64,000 nt of DNA from Acidimicrobiales bacterium (GCA_035536915.1 DATLNE010000044.1:1-64000); one strand, 5' to 3'; numbered from the stretch's first letter, positions 8,613-16,151 are shown. Notes: generated by a model from the sequence alone, not told the origin. Made by a program: numbers and translations.

Positions 8613-8968
8613 TACGCCGCCAACTCCTCGATCAAGTCGAGGAGGGTGATGGAGGAGAACGGCTTGGTGAGGAAGGCATCCGCGCCCGCCTCTCGGCACG
8701 CTTCTTCCAGGACCGGGTCGTCGCGGGCGGTGAGCATGACGACCTTGACGGTGCTGTGGTCGATCTTGCGGCACACCTCGACGCCGTCCATGCCCGGCAT
8801 CATCACGTCGAGCACGACGACGGACGGGGAGGAAGTGCTGAGTTGCCGAAAGGCCTCGGCACCGTCGCGGGCCTCGATGACCGTCCAGTCGTCGGCTTCG
8901 AGCACGGTGCGAACCAGGCGACGGATCATCTCGTCGTCGTCGACCACCAGCACCAACCGCCCACTCAC
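8612..8968 (-). CDS. Single-domain response regulator (receiver)
   Basis: A 118-residue stand-alone receiver domain. The acidic pocket (VLVVDDDEMIRR), the phospho-acceptor Asp in VVVLDVMMPGMDG, the Thr in VVMLTARDD and the Lys in FLTKPFS are all present. It has no output domain of its own and overlaps the HD-GYP gene by one base, so it most likely controls that phosphodiesterase. No histidine kinase gene lies in the window. Confidence 0.92.
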   Translation of the reverse strand: MSGRLVLVVDDDEMIRRLVRTVLEADDWTVIEARDGAEAFRQLSTSSPSVVVLDVMMPGMDGVEVCRKIDHSTVKVVMLTARDDPVLEEACREAGADAFLTKPFSSITLLDLIEELAA

Positions 8969-9042
8969 GATCGCTCCAGCATCGGCCGAAGGCCGATTCC
9001 GCTAAGCGCCAGCGAGCGGGTGGCAGGTCGGGAGGGGCCCCG

Positions 9043-9078
9043 GCCGGGCGAACGCCCGGGTGGGGTGGGTGCCCGGCC
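9043..9078. terminator. GC-rich hairpins after the RsiG-like gene
   Basis: The gap between the RsiG-like gene and the receiver gene contains overlapping inverted repeats: CCGGGC-GAAC-GCCCGG (9044-9059), and an outer pair GGCCGGGC / GCCCGGCC spanning 9043-9078. Either stem could end the minus-strand transcript of the RsiG-like gene, although no T tract follows. Confidence 0.45.
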
Positions 9079-9098
9079 TGACAGGACCCGTGAGCGCT

Positions 9099-9638
9099 TC
9101 ATTTGAGGAGGGAGTCGACGGTGGCTTCGCCCGACTTGTAGCGGCGGACGATCTCCTCCTGCAGTGTGTTGGCCCGGTTGTGCAGCTCGCCGCGCTGCTC
9201 CGACACCCGCCGCTCCAACTCGGTGAGCTTGTCGGCGATGGCCCGCACCTCGGCCTCGTCGAGCTCGGGCAGCGTGCTCACCTGGGCGGCGCCCATCACC
9301 GTGTCGAGCTCGGCGGCCATCCAGCCGTCGGTCTCGGCAGGCGTGAGGTTGGACGGCAGGCGGCCGAAGCCCGAGGCCCGCGTGCCCTCGCCGATGATCT
9401 CGCCCCGCTTGAGCTGCTCGACCAGGTCGTGCAAGTCGCCGGGCTCGCCGCCCGCCCGTCGGTTGAGGTCGGCGTGCACGATGTCGAGCCGTCCCTGCAC
9501 CATGCGCCGCAGGTACGACAGCTCGTCGGCCGCCTCTTGGCATTCGTCGCGCCGGGCTCGCACATCCGCCAGGGGCAGGCTCTCCAGCCCCTCGACGTAG
9601 TCGGGACTCAGGATGTCGTCGATACGGGAGATCGCCAT
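9099..9638 (-). CDS. RsiG/AmfC-like protein, candidate c-di-GMP-binding anti-sigma factor
   Basis: A 179-residue protein with two long helices. The first carries S41-x2-R44-x3-Q48-x3-D52, which matches most of the E-x3-S-x2-R-x3-Q-x3-D cyclic-di-GMP-binding signature of RsiG; the leading Glu is Ala at the exact spacing. The second helix has E142-x3-S146-x2-R149 followed by His153 and Asn157 where Gln and Asp would stand. The ending EEIVRRYKSGEATVDSLL is typical of proteins labelled aerial mycelium formation protein (AmfC). RsiG holds the sigma factor WhiG in Streptomyces; no WhiG homologue is visible here. The next genes downstream encode an HD-GYP phosphodiesterase and its receiver, which supports a cyclic-di-GMP role. 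Confidence 0.75.
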   Translation of the reverse strand: MAISRIDDILSPDYVEGLESLPLADVRARRDECQEAADELSYLRRMVQGRLDIVHADLNRRAGGEPGDLHDLVEQLKRGEIIGEGTRASGFGRLPSNLTPAETDGWMAAELDTVMGAAQVSTLPELDEAEVRAIADKLTELERRVSEQRGELHNRANTLQEEIVRRYKSGEATVDSLLK

Positions 9639-9685
9639 TCCGCGGAATCGTACCCGTCTTACCGGCCCGTACCCTTGTCGACAAG
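9637..9685. promoter_or_regulatory. Two perfect 12-bp palindromes at the RsiG-like gene start
   Basis: ATTCCGCGGAAT (9637-9648) overlaps the start codon of the RsiG-like gene, and CTTGTCGACAAG (9674-9685) lies 25 bases upstream of it. Both are perfect and their centres are 37 bp apart. They occupy the only promoter space available to the gene, so they could be operators, but the two sequences differ and no regulator is known. Confidence 0.3.
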
Positions 9686-9698
9686 CCGGAGGTTGGTC

Positions 9699-10847
9699 TT
9701 ACAACGACATGCCCTTGGCGATGTAGTCGAGCATGACCTCGTCGGCCCCGGCGCCGATGCGGGCCAGCCGCGAGTCGCGCCAGGCGCGCTGCACCCAGTG
9801 CTCCATCATGTAGCCGAGCCCGCCGTGCAATTGCAGGCACATGTCGGCCACCTCGAAATGGGTGCGGGTGGCCAGCAGCTTGGCCTCGGTGATCTCCCGC
9901 ACCGGGTACCCGCCCAGGTGCACCTTCCACGCCGTCTCGTAGGTCAGCGCTCGGGCCGCGTCGACCATCATCTGGGCATGCGCCAAGTGGTGGCGCACCG
10001 CCTGGAAGTCGACGATGCGCTGCCCGAAGGCCTGGCGTTCGCGCACGTACTCGATGGTGCGGTCGATGCACAGCTGCGCTCCCGCGCACGCGCCCGCCGC
10101 GGCCGACAGCCGTTCGCCTTGCAGCTCCCACATGATGTGGTGGAAGCCCTTGCCCTCGTCGCCCAGCAGGTTCTCGGCGGGCACCCGCATGTCCTCGAAG
10201 CGCAGTTCGGCGGTGTCGGAGGAGTGCATGCCGACCTTGGCCAGCCGCTTCTCCACGTGGAACCCGGGCGTGTCGGTGTCGACGAGGAACAACGAGATGC
10301 CCGTGTGGCGCTGGGTGGGGTCGGTCTTGGCCACCAGCAGCAGGAAGTCGGCCCGGATGCCGTTGGTGATGTAGGTCTTACGCCCGTTGACCACGTACTC
10401 GTCGCCGTCGCGCACGGCTCGGGTGATGATGCCCGCCACGTCGCTGCCCGCATCGGGCTCGGTGATCCCCAACGCGCCGATGCGCTCGCCCCGCACGGCG
10501 GGGCGGAGGTAGCGCTCCTTCTGCGCCTCGGTGCCGAACTTGGCGATCGGCGGCGTGACGTATTCGCACTGCACGCTGACCGCCATGCTCACGCCGCCCG
10601 AGCCGCAGCGCGCCATCTCCTCCGACAGGACGAGCATGGTGAGGTAGTCGCCGCCTTGGCCGCCGTCGGCCGGGTCGAAGTGCAGGCCGAGGAAGCCCAG
10701 CTCGCCCATGCGTGTGAACACCCAGTCGGGGAAGTTGCCCGCGTCCTCCCACTCCTCCGCGTGAGGGGCCAGCTCCTTCTCCACGAACCCCCGCAACGAC
10801 CGGCGCAGCTCCTCGTGGTCGTCGGTGAACAACGGGTGCGATGCCAT
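9699..10847 (-). CDS. Acyl-CoA dehydrogenase
   Basis: A full-length 382-residue FAD flavoenzyme that oxidises acyl-CoA to enoyl-CoA. The N-terminal helical domain, the FAD-binding strand motif IGALGITEPDAGSDVAGI and the YITNG element are present. The C-terminal helices contain RQAFGQRIVDFQAVRHHLA and LHGGLGYMMEHWVQRAWRD, and the catalytic Glu is probably that in IGAGADEVML. Substrate chain length cannot be told. No electron-transfer flavoprotein gene is nearby; it stands as a single gene between the RsiG-like gene and sodX. Confidence 0.93.
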   Translation of the reverse strand: MASHPLFTDDHEELRRSLRGFVEKELAPHAEEWEDAGNFPDWVFTRMGELGFLGLHFDPADGGQGGDYLTMLVLSEEMARCGSGGVSMAVSVQCEYVTPPIAKFGTEAQKERYLRPAVRGERIGALGITEPDAGSDVAGIITRAVRDGDEYVVNGRKTYITNGIRADFLLLVAKTDPTQRHTGISLFLVDTDTPGFHVEKRLAKVGMHSSDTAELRFEDMRVPAENLLGDEGKGFHHIMWELQGERLSAAAGACAGAQLCIDRTIEYVRERQAFGQRIVDFQAVRHHLAHAQMMVDAARALTYETAWKVHLGGYPVREITEAKLLATRTHFEVADMCLQLHGGLGYMMEHWVQRAWRDSRLARIGAGADEVMLDYIAKGMSL

Positions 10848-10862
10848 GGTCGGACTGTAGGG

Positions 10863-11150
10863 CTAGCGAATTCGTTCGGCTCGGCCGGCCGGCCCGTAGC
10901 GGTACACCGCCCGCCCCAGCACGGCGCTGCGGGGCAGCGGTCCCACGGGGCCGCTGTTGTCGCCGACGACCGTCACGGTCGAGCGGGTGAGCGACGCCAC
11001 CCGCTTCACCAAGGGCCGGGTGCCGTCGTGCACCACCACGATGTGGCCGGCCTGCAGCCACCACGGCGGGACGAGCAGCAAGCGGTCGCCGGGCAGGAGC
11101 GTCGGCGCCATGCTGTGCCCTCGGACGAGCCAGCGGGTATGACGGGGCAC
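10863..11150 (-). CDS. sodX: Nickel superoxide dismutase maturation protease
   Basis: A 95-residue S26/S24-like peptidase that removes the leader of nickel superoxide dismutase. The catalytic Ser lies in VRGHSMAPTLLPGD and the catalytic Lys in PLVKRVASL. It must begin upstream of the Ser motif, so GTG 11150 (MPRHTRWLV) is the best start. In Streptomyces sodX follows sodN on the same strand; here the two are divergent, and this start codon directly abuts the sodN ATG at 11151. Confidence 0.87.
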   Translation of the reverse strand: MPRHTRWLVRGHSMAPTLLPGDRLLLVPPWWLQAGHIVVVHDGTRPLVKRVASLTRSTVTVVGDNSGPVGPLPRSAVLGRAVYRYGPAGRAERIR

Positions 11151-11570
11151 ATGCCGATTCTCCCCGCATTGCTCCGCCTTGCCGATCGCGTCCGCCCGCC
11201 CGCCGAGGCGTTCGCCCACTGCGACCTGCCTTGCGGGGTGTACGACCCGGCCCAGGCCCGCATCGAAGCGGAGTCCGTGCGCAACTGCATGGAGAAGCAC
11301 AACGAGTCCGACGACGCCGTGTTCAGGCAACGGGCCGTCCTCATCAAGGAGGAGCGGGCCGACCTGGTGAAGCACCACCTCTGGGTGCTGTGGACCGACT
11401 ACTTCACGCCCGAGCACCTCGAGGCGCACGCCGGCCTGCACGACCTGTTCTGGCGGGCCACCAAGCTCGCCGGCGAGGCGAAGCAGACGACCGACGTTGC
11501 CGTCGCCGAGGCCCTGTTGGAGGCCATCGGGGAAGTCGACCGCATCTTCAAGGAGACGCAGGCCGCCTGA
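11151..11570 (+). CDS. sodN: Nickel-type superoxide dismutase
   Basis: This enzyme dismutates superoxide with a nickel centre bound by the mature N-terminus. The nickel hook HCDLPCGVYDP is exact: His1, Cys2 and Cys6 of the mature protein. It follows a 22-residue leader ending in EAFA, which sodX would cut off. The rest of the four-helix protein (ARIEAESVRNCMEKHN, VIKEERADLVKHHLWVLWTDYF) matches family members. ATG 11151 is chosen; an in-frame ATG at 11139 would add four residues and overlap sodX. Nickel supply probably comes from the transporter at 31.2 kb. Confidence 0.95.
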   Translation: MPILPALLRLADRVRPPAEAFAHCDLPCGVYDPAQARIEAESVRNCMEKHNESDDAVFRQRAVLIKEERADLVKHHLWVLWTDYFTPEHLEAHAGLHDLFWRATKLAGEAKQTTDVAVAEALLEAIGEVDRIFKETQAA

Positions 11571-11610
11571 TAGGTTCGGCGCAGATTCGCATGAACCACA
11601 GGAGGATTGC

Positions 11611-12330
11611 ATGGAGATCTTCACCCAGACCGGCGGGGAGATGCTCTCCCGGTGGGGTCATTACCTGGCAGGCGTGACCTGGATCGGGCTCCTCTACTAC
11701 TTCAACTTCGTCCAGACCCCGTCGTTCGCAACCTTCGAGGCGGGGCCGCGCACCGAGTCGGTGCGCAAGCTGGTCCCCCGGGCGCTGTGGTGGTTCCGCT
11801 GGGGCGCGCTGCTCACCCTGCTCACCGGCCTGTCGATCCTGGCCTTCCAAGACCGGCTCAACGACGGCGACTTCTACAAGTCGGCGCAAGGCATCAGCAT
11901 CTCCACCGGCATCCTGCTGGCGCTGGTCATGTTCCTCAACGTGTGGCTGGTCATCTGGCCCAACCAGAAGATCTTCATCGCCAACGCCGAAGCCACGGCC
12001 GGCGGCGGCGAAGCGCTGCCCAACGCGGCCACAGCGGCTCGTAAGGCGGCATGCGCATCGCGGACCAACACCTTGTTCTCGATCCCGATGCTCTTCTTCA
12101 TGGGCGCCACGTCGCACTTCGCGCCGCGGTTCGACGCCACGGAAGGCGGCGACCGGGCCATTTACTGGCTGGTGACGCTGCTGCTCGTGATCGTCTTCGA
12201 GGGCATCGCCCTGAAGGCGCCGGCGGCCGGTGCAGGCATCGCCAAGCACATCGACGACCACCGCAACACCATCATCGTGGGCTTCGTCTTCTGGGCGATC
12301 CTGATGGTGCTGTGGGAAGTCCTCTTCTAG
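11611..12330 (+). CDS. PuuD-like membrane protein (urate hydroxylase N-terminal domain)
   Basis: A 239-residue membrane protein with about six spans, matching the membrane domain of urate hydroxylase PuuD. It begins with HYLAGVTWIGLLYYFNFVQT and includes RALWWFRWGALLTLLTGL and VMFLNVWLVIWPNQK. A strong AGGAGG lies just before the ATG. The C-terminal cytochrome c domain of proteobacterial PuuD is absent, which is usual in short relatives. Whether it acts on urate is not certain, since no purine genes adjoin it. Its stop overlaps the stop of the opposing gene (CTAG). Confidence 0.8.
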   Translation: MEIFTQTGGEMLSRWGHYLAGVTWIGLLYYFNFVQTPSFATFEAGPRTESVRKLVPRALWWFRWGALLTLLTGLSILAFQDRLNDGDFYKSAQGISISTGILLALVMFLNVWLVIWPNQKIFIANAEATAGGGEALPNAATAARKAACASRTNTLFSIPMLFFMGATSHFAPRFDATEGGDRAIYWLVTLLLVIVFEGIALKAPAAGAGIAKHIDDHRNTIIVGFVFWAILMVLWEVLF

Positions 12331-13349
12331 AGGACGACAAGGCTCGCGGCGGCGAACAGCGGCCCCGCCACCAGCAGTGAATCGATGCGTCGGAGGACCG
12401 GGACGTGGGCGTCCCGGTCCCCGAGCAGCCGGGTAGCAATGCGCTCGCCCACCGGAGCGGTGACGGCGACCAGCGCGGCGAACACCCACGGCCACGCCCC
12501 TTCGAACGGAGGGGCGAACACCACGGCCACGGCCAGGCTGACGGCGAAGATCGACGCGATGCCGGCCACCGGTCCCTCCCAGCGGTTGCCTGCGCCGGTA
12601 CCCACCACGTAGTTGCCCGAGTCGTAGGCCCACAGCAGGGCGAGCAGCACGAAGGCGTGGGCGAACCCGTCGGTGCGCAGCACCACCGGAGCGGCGGCGG
12701 CCACCCCGACGGGGGCGGAGACCGTCAGGGTGCGCAGCGGCACCACGTGCTTGCCCGTGCGGGCGAAGGCAACCGCGGCGGCGGCCACCAGGCCTGCAGC
12801 CGTGCCGAGGGGGCCGCCGACACTGCCGACGACCACCAGCGCAGCACCGGCCGTGGCCGCCGCGATGTCGGGGCGTTGGGGCTTCTTGCGACTGGTCCGA
12901 GCCACTTGCGCGGCGGCCACGCCCGCGGTGGGCGCCAGCCACAACGCCAGCGGGACAGGGCCTGCGGTGAGGGCGACGGTCGTGACGGCCGCCCACGCCA
13001 AGCCGAGGCGCACGTGGGGGCCGTCAGGGACGTCGTTCGCCGCCGCCGCCGAAGTTGCGGAGGAATCGCGCCGTTTTCCGGCACGTTTCGCCGGCAACTT
13101 CCGGGCGGGGCCGGCGCCGCCCGAGACCGGGGGAAGCACCGCCACTTCGTCGCCGTCGCCCACGGCGTCGGCGTCGGCTGCGGGCTCGCCGTTGAGCCAG
13201 ACGCGACTGCCAGCCAACACGGCCGTGAAGTGCTCGCCGTAGCGGGCGCGCGCCTCGGCCAAGACGTCCCCGACCGTCGCCCCGGGCACCTCGTCGCGTG
13301 CGGTGCCCGCCGCTTCCCGGGCGGCGGCGAACAGCCGAAGGACCGCCAA
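12327..13349 (-). CDS. MoaD/ThiS-like domain fused to a CdsA-like membrane domain
   Basis: A 340-residue fusion. Residues 1-78 are a ubiquitin-like sulfur-carrier domain (LRLFAAAREAAGTARDEVPG, ending VAVLPPVSGG with the diglycine that must be a free C-terminus for thiocarboxylation). Residues 82-105 are a basic and Ser/Ala-rich linker encoded by a 51-bp palindromic element. The remainder is a membrane domain of about seven spans whose end (VLRRIDSLLVAGPLF) resembles the phosphatidate cytidylyltransferase signature, although the usual Lys-Asp metal motif is not clear. The fused state is unusual; the two parts may be separate genes in relatives, with a GTG near 13014 as a possible independent start of the membrane part. 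Confidence 0.75.
   Translation of the reverse strand: MAVLRLFAAAREAAGTARDEVPGATVGDVLAEARARYGEHFTAVLAGSRVWLNGEPAADADAVGDGDEVAVLPPVSGGAGPARKLPAKRAGKRRDSSATSAAAANDVPDGPHVRLGLAWAAVTTVALTAGPVPLALWLAPTAGVAAAQVARTSRKKPQRPDIAAATAGAALVVVGSVGGPLGTAAGLVAAAAVAFARTGKHVVPLRTLTVSAPVGVAAAAPVVLRTDGFAHAFVLLALLWAYDSGNYVVGTGAGNRWEGPVAGIASIFAVSLAVAVVFAPPFEGAWPWVFAALVAVTAPVGERIATRLLGDRDAHVPVLRRIDSLLVAGPLFAAASLVVL
13051..13101 (-). repeat. 51-bp palindromic element, copy 1 (inside a gene)
   Basis: The element has two 23-base arms (GAAGTTGCGG... / ...GCAACTTC, 18 of 23 positions complementary) around a 5-base loop TTTTC. A second copy lies at 63658-63708 with 41 of 51 positions identical in the best orientation. 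In this copy the element is inside the MoaD-CdsA fusion gene, directly after the MoaD diglycine, and is read on the minus strand as KL-PAK-RA-GKR-RDSSA-T-S. Its length is 17 codons, so it keeps the reading frame. Confidence 0.8.
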
Positions 13350-13352
13350 GGG

Positions 13353-14192
13353 CTACAGATCGATCTCGGCTCGGCCGTTGGAGATGACCAAAGCGCCCGC
13401 ACTGTGCGCCTCGAAGGCGTAGATGCGGCGGCCGTTCTCCTGGCCTGCGTCGTAGATCGTGGTTGTCACGTCGTTGCCCGGGAAGACGTTCTTGGAGAAG
13501 CGCACGGCCAGGCGGCGCAGGCGGGCGGGGTCGCCGTCGGCCACCGTCTTGATGACCGCTTGGCTGGTCATGGCCATGGTGCAGAGGCCGTGGTTGATGA
13601 TGCCGGGCAGGCCCACGCTCTTGGCGAAGTCGTCGTCGACGTGGATGGGGTTGGTGTCGCCCGAGGCGTCGCGGTAGCGGAAGGTCTGGTCGTCGTCGAC
13701 GGAGGTGGTGAACTCGCCGACCAGGCGGCCGCGGGCGTCGCCGGGGTACGTGTGGTCGGGCTTGTCGGGGCCGCCGCTGTCGCTGTCGGTGAAGCCGCGG
13801 ATGAAGACCGTGTTGTAGATCTCCATGACCTGATCGCCGGAGTCGGCGTCGGCCGAGTTCAGATGCGCTGTGATGCGGGTGCCGGAGCTGCCGACCCGCA
13901 CACTGTGGGCCGTCGGGGTGCTCGTGAGCGAGCGGCCGGGGACGAGCGGCTGGTGGAAGTGCATGTCCTGCTCGCCGTGCACGAGCATCAGGAACATGTC
14001 GGGCGTGAGCAGCTCGGCCATGCCCACGGCCAGCGCTTCCCACGTGGGCACGACACCGAAGACCGGCGGGGCGTACTTGCCCGATTCGTAGGCGGGGTTG
14101 TCGTCGTTGGTGGCCGCCGCGTACGCCTTGGCCCGCTCGGGGTCGATGACGGCGGTGCGGCTGTCGTAGCTGGTGCCCAACTTGTCGAGCAT
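13353..14192 (-). CDS. MaoC-family dehydratase, double hot dog
   Basis: A 279-residue protein with two hot-dog folds. The N-terminal half (about 1-140) is of the FAS1-like dehydratase type and the C-terminal half carries the active-site segment YRDASGDTNPIHVDDDFAKS with the catalytic Asp and His, followed by GLPGIINHGLCTMAM. It probably hydrates enoyl-CoA or dehydrates 3-hydroxyacyl-CoA. It lies three bases upstream of the MoaD-CdsA fusion gene and is likely co-transcribed. Its start ATG at 14192 follows GGGGAGGAGCC. Confidence 0.88.
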   Translation of the reverse strand: MLDKLGTSYDSRTAVIDPERAKAYAAATNDDNPAYESGKYAPPVFGVVPTWEALAVGMAELLTPDMFLMLVHGEQDMHFHQPLVPGRSLTSTPTAHSVRVGSSGTRITAHLNSADADSGDQVMEIYNTVFIRGFTDSDSGGPDKPDHTYPGDARGRLVGEFTTSVDDDQTFRYRDASGDTNPIHVDDDFAKSVGLPGIINHGLCTMAMTSQAVIKTVADGDPARLRRLAVRFSKNVFPGNDVTTTIYDAGQENGRRIYAFEAHSAGALVISNGRAEIDL

Positions 14193-14279
14193 CGTTCGGC
14201 TCCTCCCCAGTCGTGACGGGCGGAGGCTACCCGTCCACTTGGCCGGACGGCCAAGGCGCGCGCTCTACTGTGCCCGGCA

Positions 14280-14867
14280 ATGGCTCGACTGCTCCTGTTC
14301 CGTCACGGCCAGTCCACGTGGAACGCCGAGGGGCGTTGGCAGGGCTGGGCCGACCCGCCCCTGTCGTCGTTGGGCGAGGAGCAGGCTCGGGCCGCCGCCG
14401 ACCGCTTGGCCGGGTCCGGGCTCACCGCCGTGGTCTCGTCGGACCTCCTTCGGGCCCGCCAGACGGCGGCGATCATCGCCGAGCGGTTGGGCCTCGACGT
14501 GCTCGACGTGGAGCCCGACCTGCGCGAGCGCAACATCGGCGACTGGTCGGGGCTGACGACGGCCGAGATCGAACAGGGGTGGCCGGGGGCGCTGGCCGCG
14601 TGGCGGGCCGGGGCCTTCGAGAGCCCGCCCAACGGCGAGGCCCATTCCGACATCCTCGCTCGGGTCATGGCCGTGCTGGAGCGCTTGTCCGTGTTGGACG
14701 GGACGCTGCTGGTCGTGACCCATGGCGGCGTGATCCACCTGGTGCAGGGCCACCTCGGCTGCACCACGCCGCGCATGGGGAACCTGTGCGGGCGGTGGCT
14801 GGAGACCGGGCTGGCGCCGGGCGAGCTGGTGCTGGTCGACGACGCCCCCGCGGGCATCGCCCTGTAG
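14280..14867 (+). CDS. Histidine phosphatase superfamily protein
   Basis: A 195-residue phosphoglycerate-mutase-like phosphatase. The catalytic His is in LLLFRHGQSTWNAEGRWQG; the second Arg (SSDLLRARQTA), the Glu in LRERNIGDWSGL and the second His in LLVVTHGGVIHLVQG complete the active site. The substrate is unknown. It is divergent from the MaoC gene with an 87-base gap between them, and is followed after 11 bases by the peptidase gene. Confidence 0.9.
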   Translation: MARLLLFRHGQSTWNAEGRWQGWADPPLSSLGEEQARAAADRLAGSGLTAVVSSDLLRARQTAAIIAERLGLDVLDVEPDLRERNIGDWSGLTTAEIEQGWPGALAAWRAGAFESPPNGEAHSDILARVMAVLERLSVLDGTLLVVTHGGVIHLVQGHLGCTTPRMGNLCGRWLETGLAPGELVLVDDAPAGIAL

Positions 14868-14878
14868 CTGATGCGGCT

Positions 14879-15394
14879 GTGGCACGTTCGTCGGAGATGC
14901 AACAGGCATTGAGCTTCGAGGGGCCGCTGGTCGAGGTCGTGCGCAGCCGCAAGCGGCGCAAGACCATCTCGGCGCGCGAGGTCGACGGGGTGATCCGGGT
15001 GTCGATCCCGGCCACCATGTCGAAGGCCGACGAAGCCAAGTGGGTCGACGAGATGGTGCGTCGGTTCCAGCGCAAAGCGTCGTCGTCGGAGGTCGACCTG
15101 GCCGAACGGGCCGCCGCCTTGGCCACCCGCTACCGCCTGCCGCAGCCCGAGTCCATCCGCTGGGTGTCGAACCAGGCGTCACGTTGGGGGTCGTGCACGC
15201 CGGTCGACCGGTCGGTGCGCATCTCCGACCGGCTGTCCGAGTTCCCGTTGTGGGTCCTCGACTACGTGTTGGTGCACGAGTTGGCGCACCTGGTCGTGCC
15301 CAGCCACAACGCCGAGTTCAAGGCGTTGGTGAACCGGTACCCGAAGGCGGAGCGGGCGCTGGGCTACTTGATGGCCAAGGGCCTCGAAGGATGA
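14879..15394 (+). CDS. YgjP-like metallopeptidase (DUF45)
   Basis: A protein of about 171 residues of the YgjP/SprT-like family. The zinc motif VLVHELAHLVVPSHNAEF gives HELAH plus a third His. The upstream element RWGSCTPVDRSVRISDRL is family-typical. The start is uncertain: GTG 14879 (MARSSEMQQ) or ATG 14897; neither has a clear ribosome binding site. Its 3' end overlaps the opposing alpha/beta hydrolase gene by 77 bases. Confidence 0.87.
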   Translation: MARSSEMQQALSFEGPLVEVVRSRKRRKTISAREVDGVIRVSIPATMSKADEAKWVDEMVRRFQRKASSSEVDLAERAAALATRYRLPQPESIRWVSNQASRWGSCTPVDRSVRISDRLSEFPLWVLDYVLVHELAHLVVPSHNAEFKALVNRYPKAERALGYLMAKGLEG

Positions 15395-16151
15395 GGTCGG
15401 CCAGCTCGTCGGTGAGCAGGTCGGTGCCGTGGCCTTGGCCGGGCCGCCACCACAGGTCTTTGGGCGGTCGCGCCCGCTCGTAGAGCGCAGTGGCGTGGCT
15501 GCCGTCGAAGTAGTGGTCGTCGGGGTCGTGTACGAACAGGGTGGGTGAGCCGATGTCGGCCACGGCATCGACGGGGTCGACGCGGCCGGTGCAGTCGTCG
15601 GCCACCCGGGTGCGCACGGCCCGGGCCAGGAGGCGGCGACGAGTGGCGGAGTTAACCCACTGCCCTACCCGTTGGGCGCCCGTACCGCCTGCGGCCTCCC
15701 ACCAGGCGGGAGCGCTCACGGCGACGACGCCTGCCACGGGGTTGCGAGCGGCGTGCACGAGCACGGCGGCGGCACCGAGCGACACGCCAACGGTGACGAC
15801 GGTCGGCGTGGGGGCTGCAGCAACGGCGGCGGCCACGTCGAGCGGCTCGTCGCGGCCGAGGGTGCAGCGCCCCTGCGAGCGGCCGTGGCCGCGCAGGTCA
15901 GGGACGACGACATGGGACGCGCGGCTGAGGCGGGTGGCGAAGGCGTGGATGCGGGGGTTGCGCGACCAGTTGGCGAAGCCGTGCACGACCACGAACGTGG
16001 TGGTGGCCTCCGGTGGGCCGGGCAGCAGGTAGGCGGCAAGGGCAACGCCGTCAGCCGTGCGCAGCGTGAGCCGCCTGCTGGTGTAGCGGGGCGAGACGAC
16101 GTAGTTGCGGAGGTAGTTCGTTACGGCGTGGTTGCGTGGGTTTCCCACCAT
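15318..16151 (-). CDS. Alpha/beta hydrolase
   Basis: A 277-residue serine hydrolase-fold protein. The oxyanion segment VVVHGFANWSRNP, the RGHGRSQG turn, the nucleophile elbow VTVGVSLGAAAVLVHAA (Ser in GVSLG), the Asp in FVHDPDDHYFDG and the His in PGQGHGTDLL are visible. Substrate unknown. The start ATG at 16151 overlaps the end of the UbiB-like gene by 31 bases; a later start is possible but would shorten the N-terminal strand region. The Pro/Ser-rich tail runs antisense across the end of the YgjP-like gene. Confidence 0.82.
   Translation of the reverse strand: MVGNPRNHAVTNYLRNYVVSPRYTSRRLTLRTADGVALAAYLLPGPPEATTTFVVVHGFANWSRNPRIHAFATRLSRASHVVVPDLRGHGRSQGRCTLGRDEPLDVAAAVAAAPTPTVVTVGVSLGAAAVLVHAARNPVAGVVAVSAPAWWEAAGGTGAQRVGQWVNSATRRRLLARAVRTRVADDCTGRVDPVDAVADIGSPTLFVHDPDDHYFDGSHATALYERARPPKDLWWRPGQGHGTDLLTDELADLILRGPWPSSSPAPAPPSGTGSPTP

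Noticed and set aside
9060-11570. Very long open frame of 836 codons on the plus strand
   Set aside because: It runs antisense to the RsiG-like, acyl-CoA dehydrogenase and sodX genes; only its end (from 11151) is sodN. It is a product of high GC, which removes stop codons.
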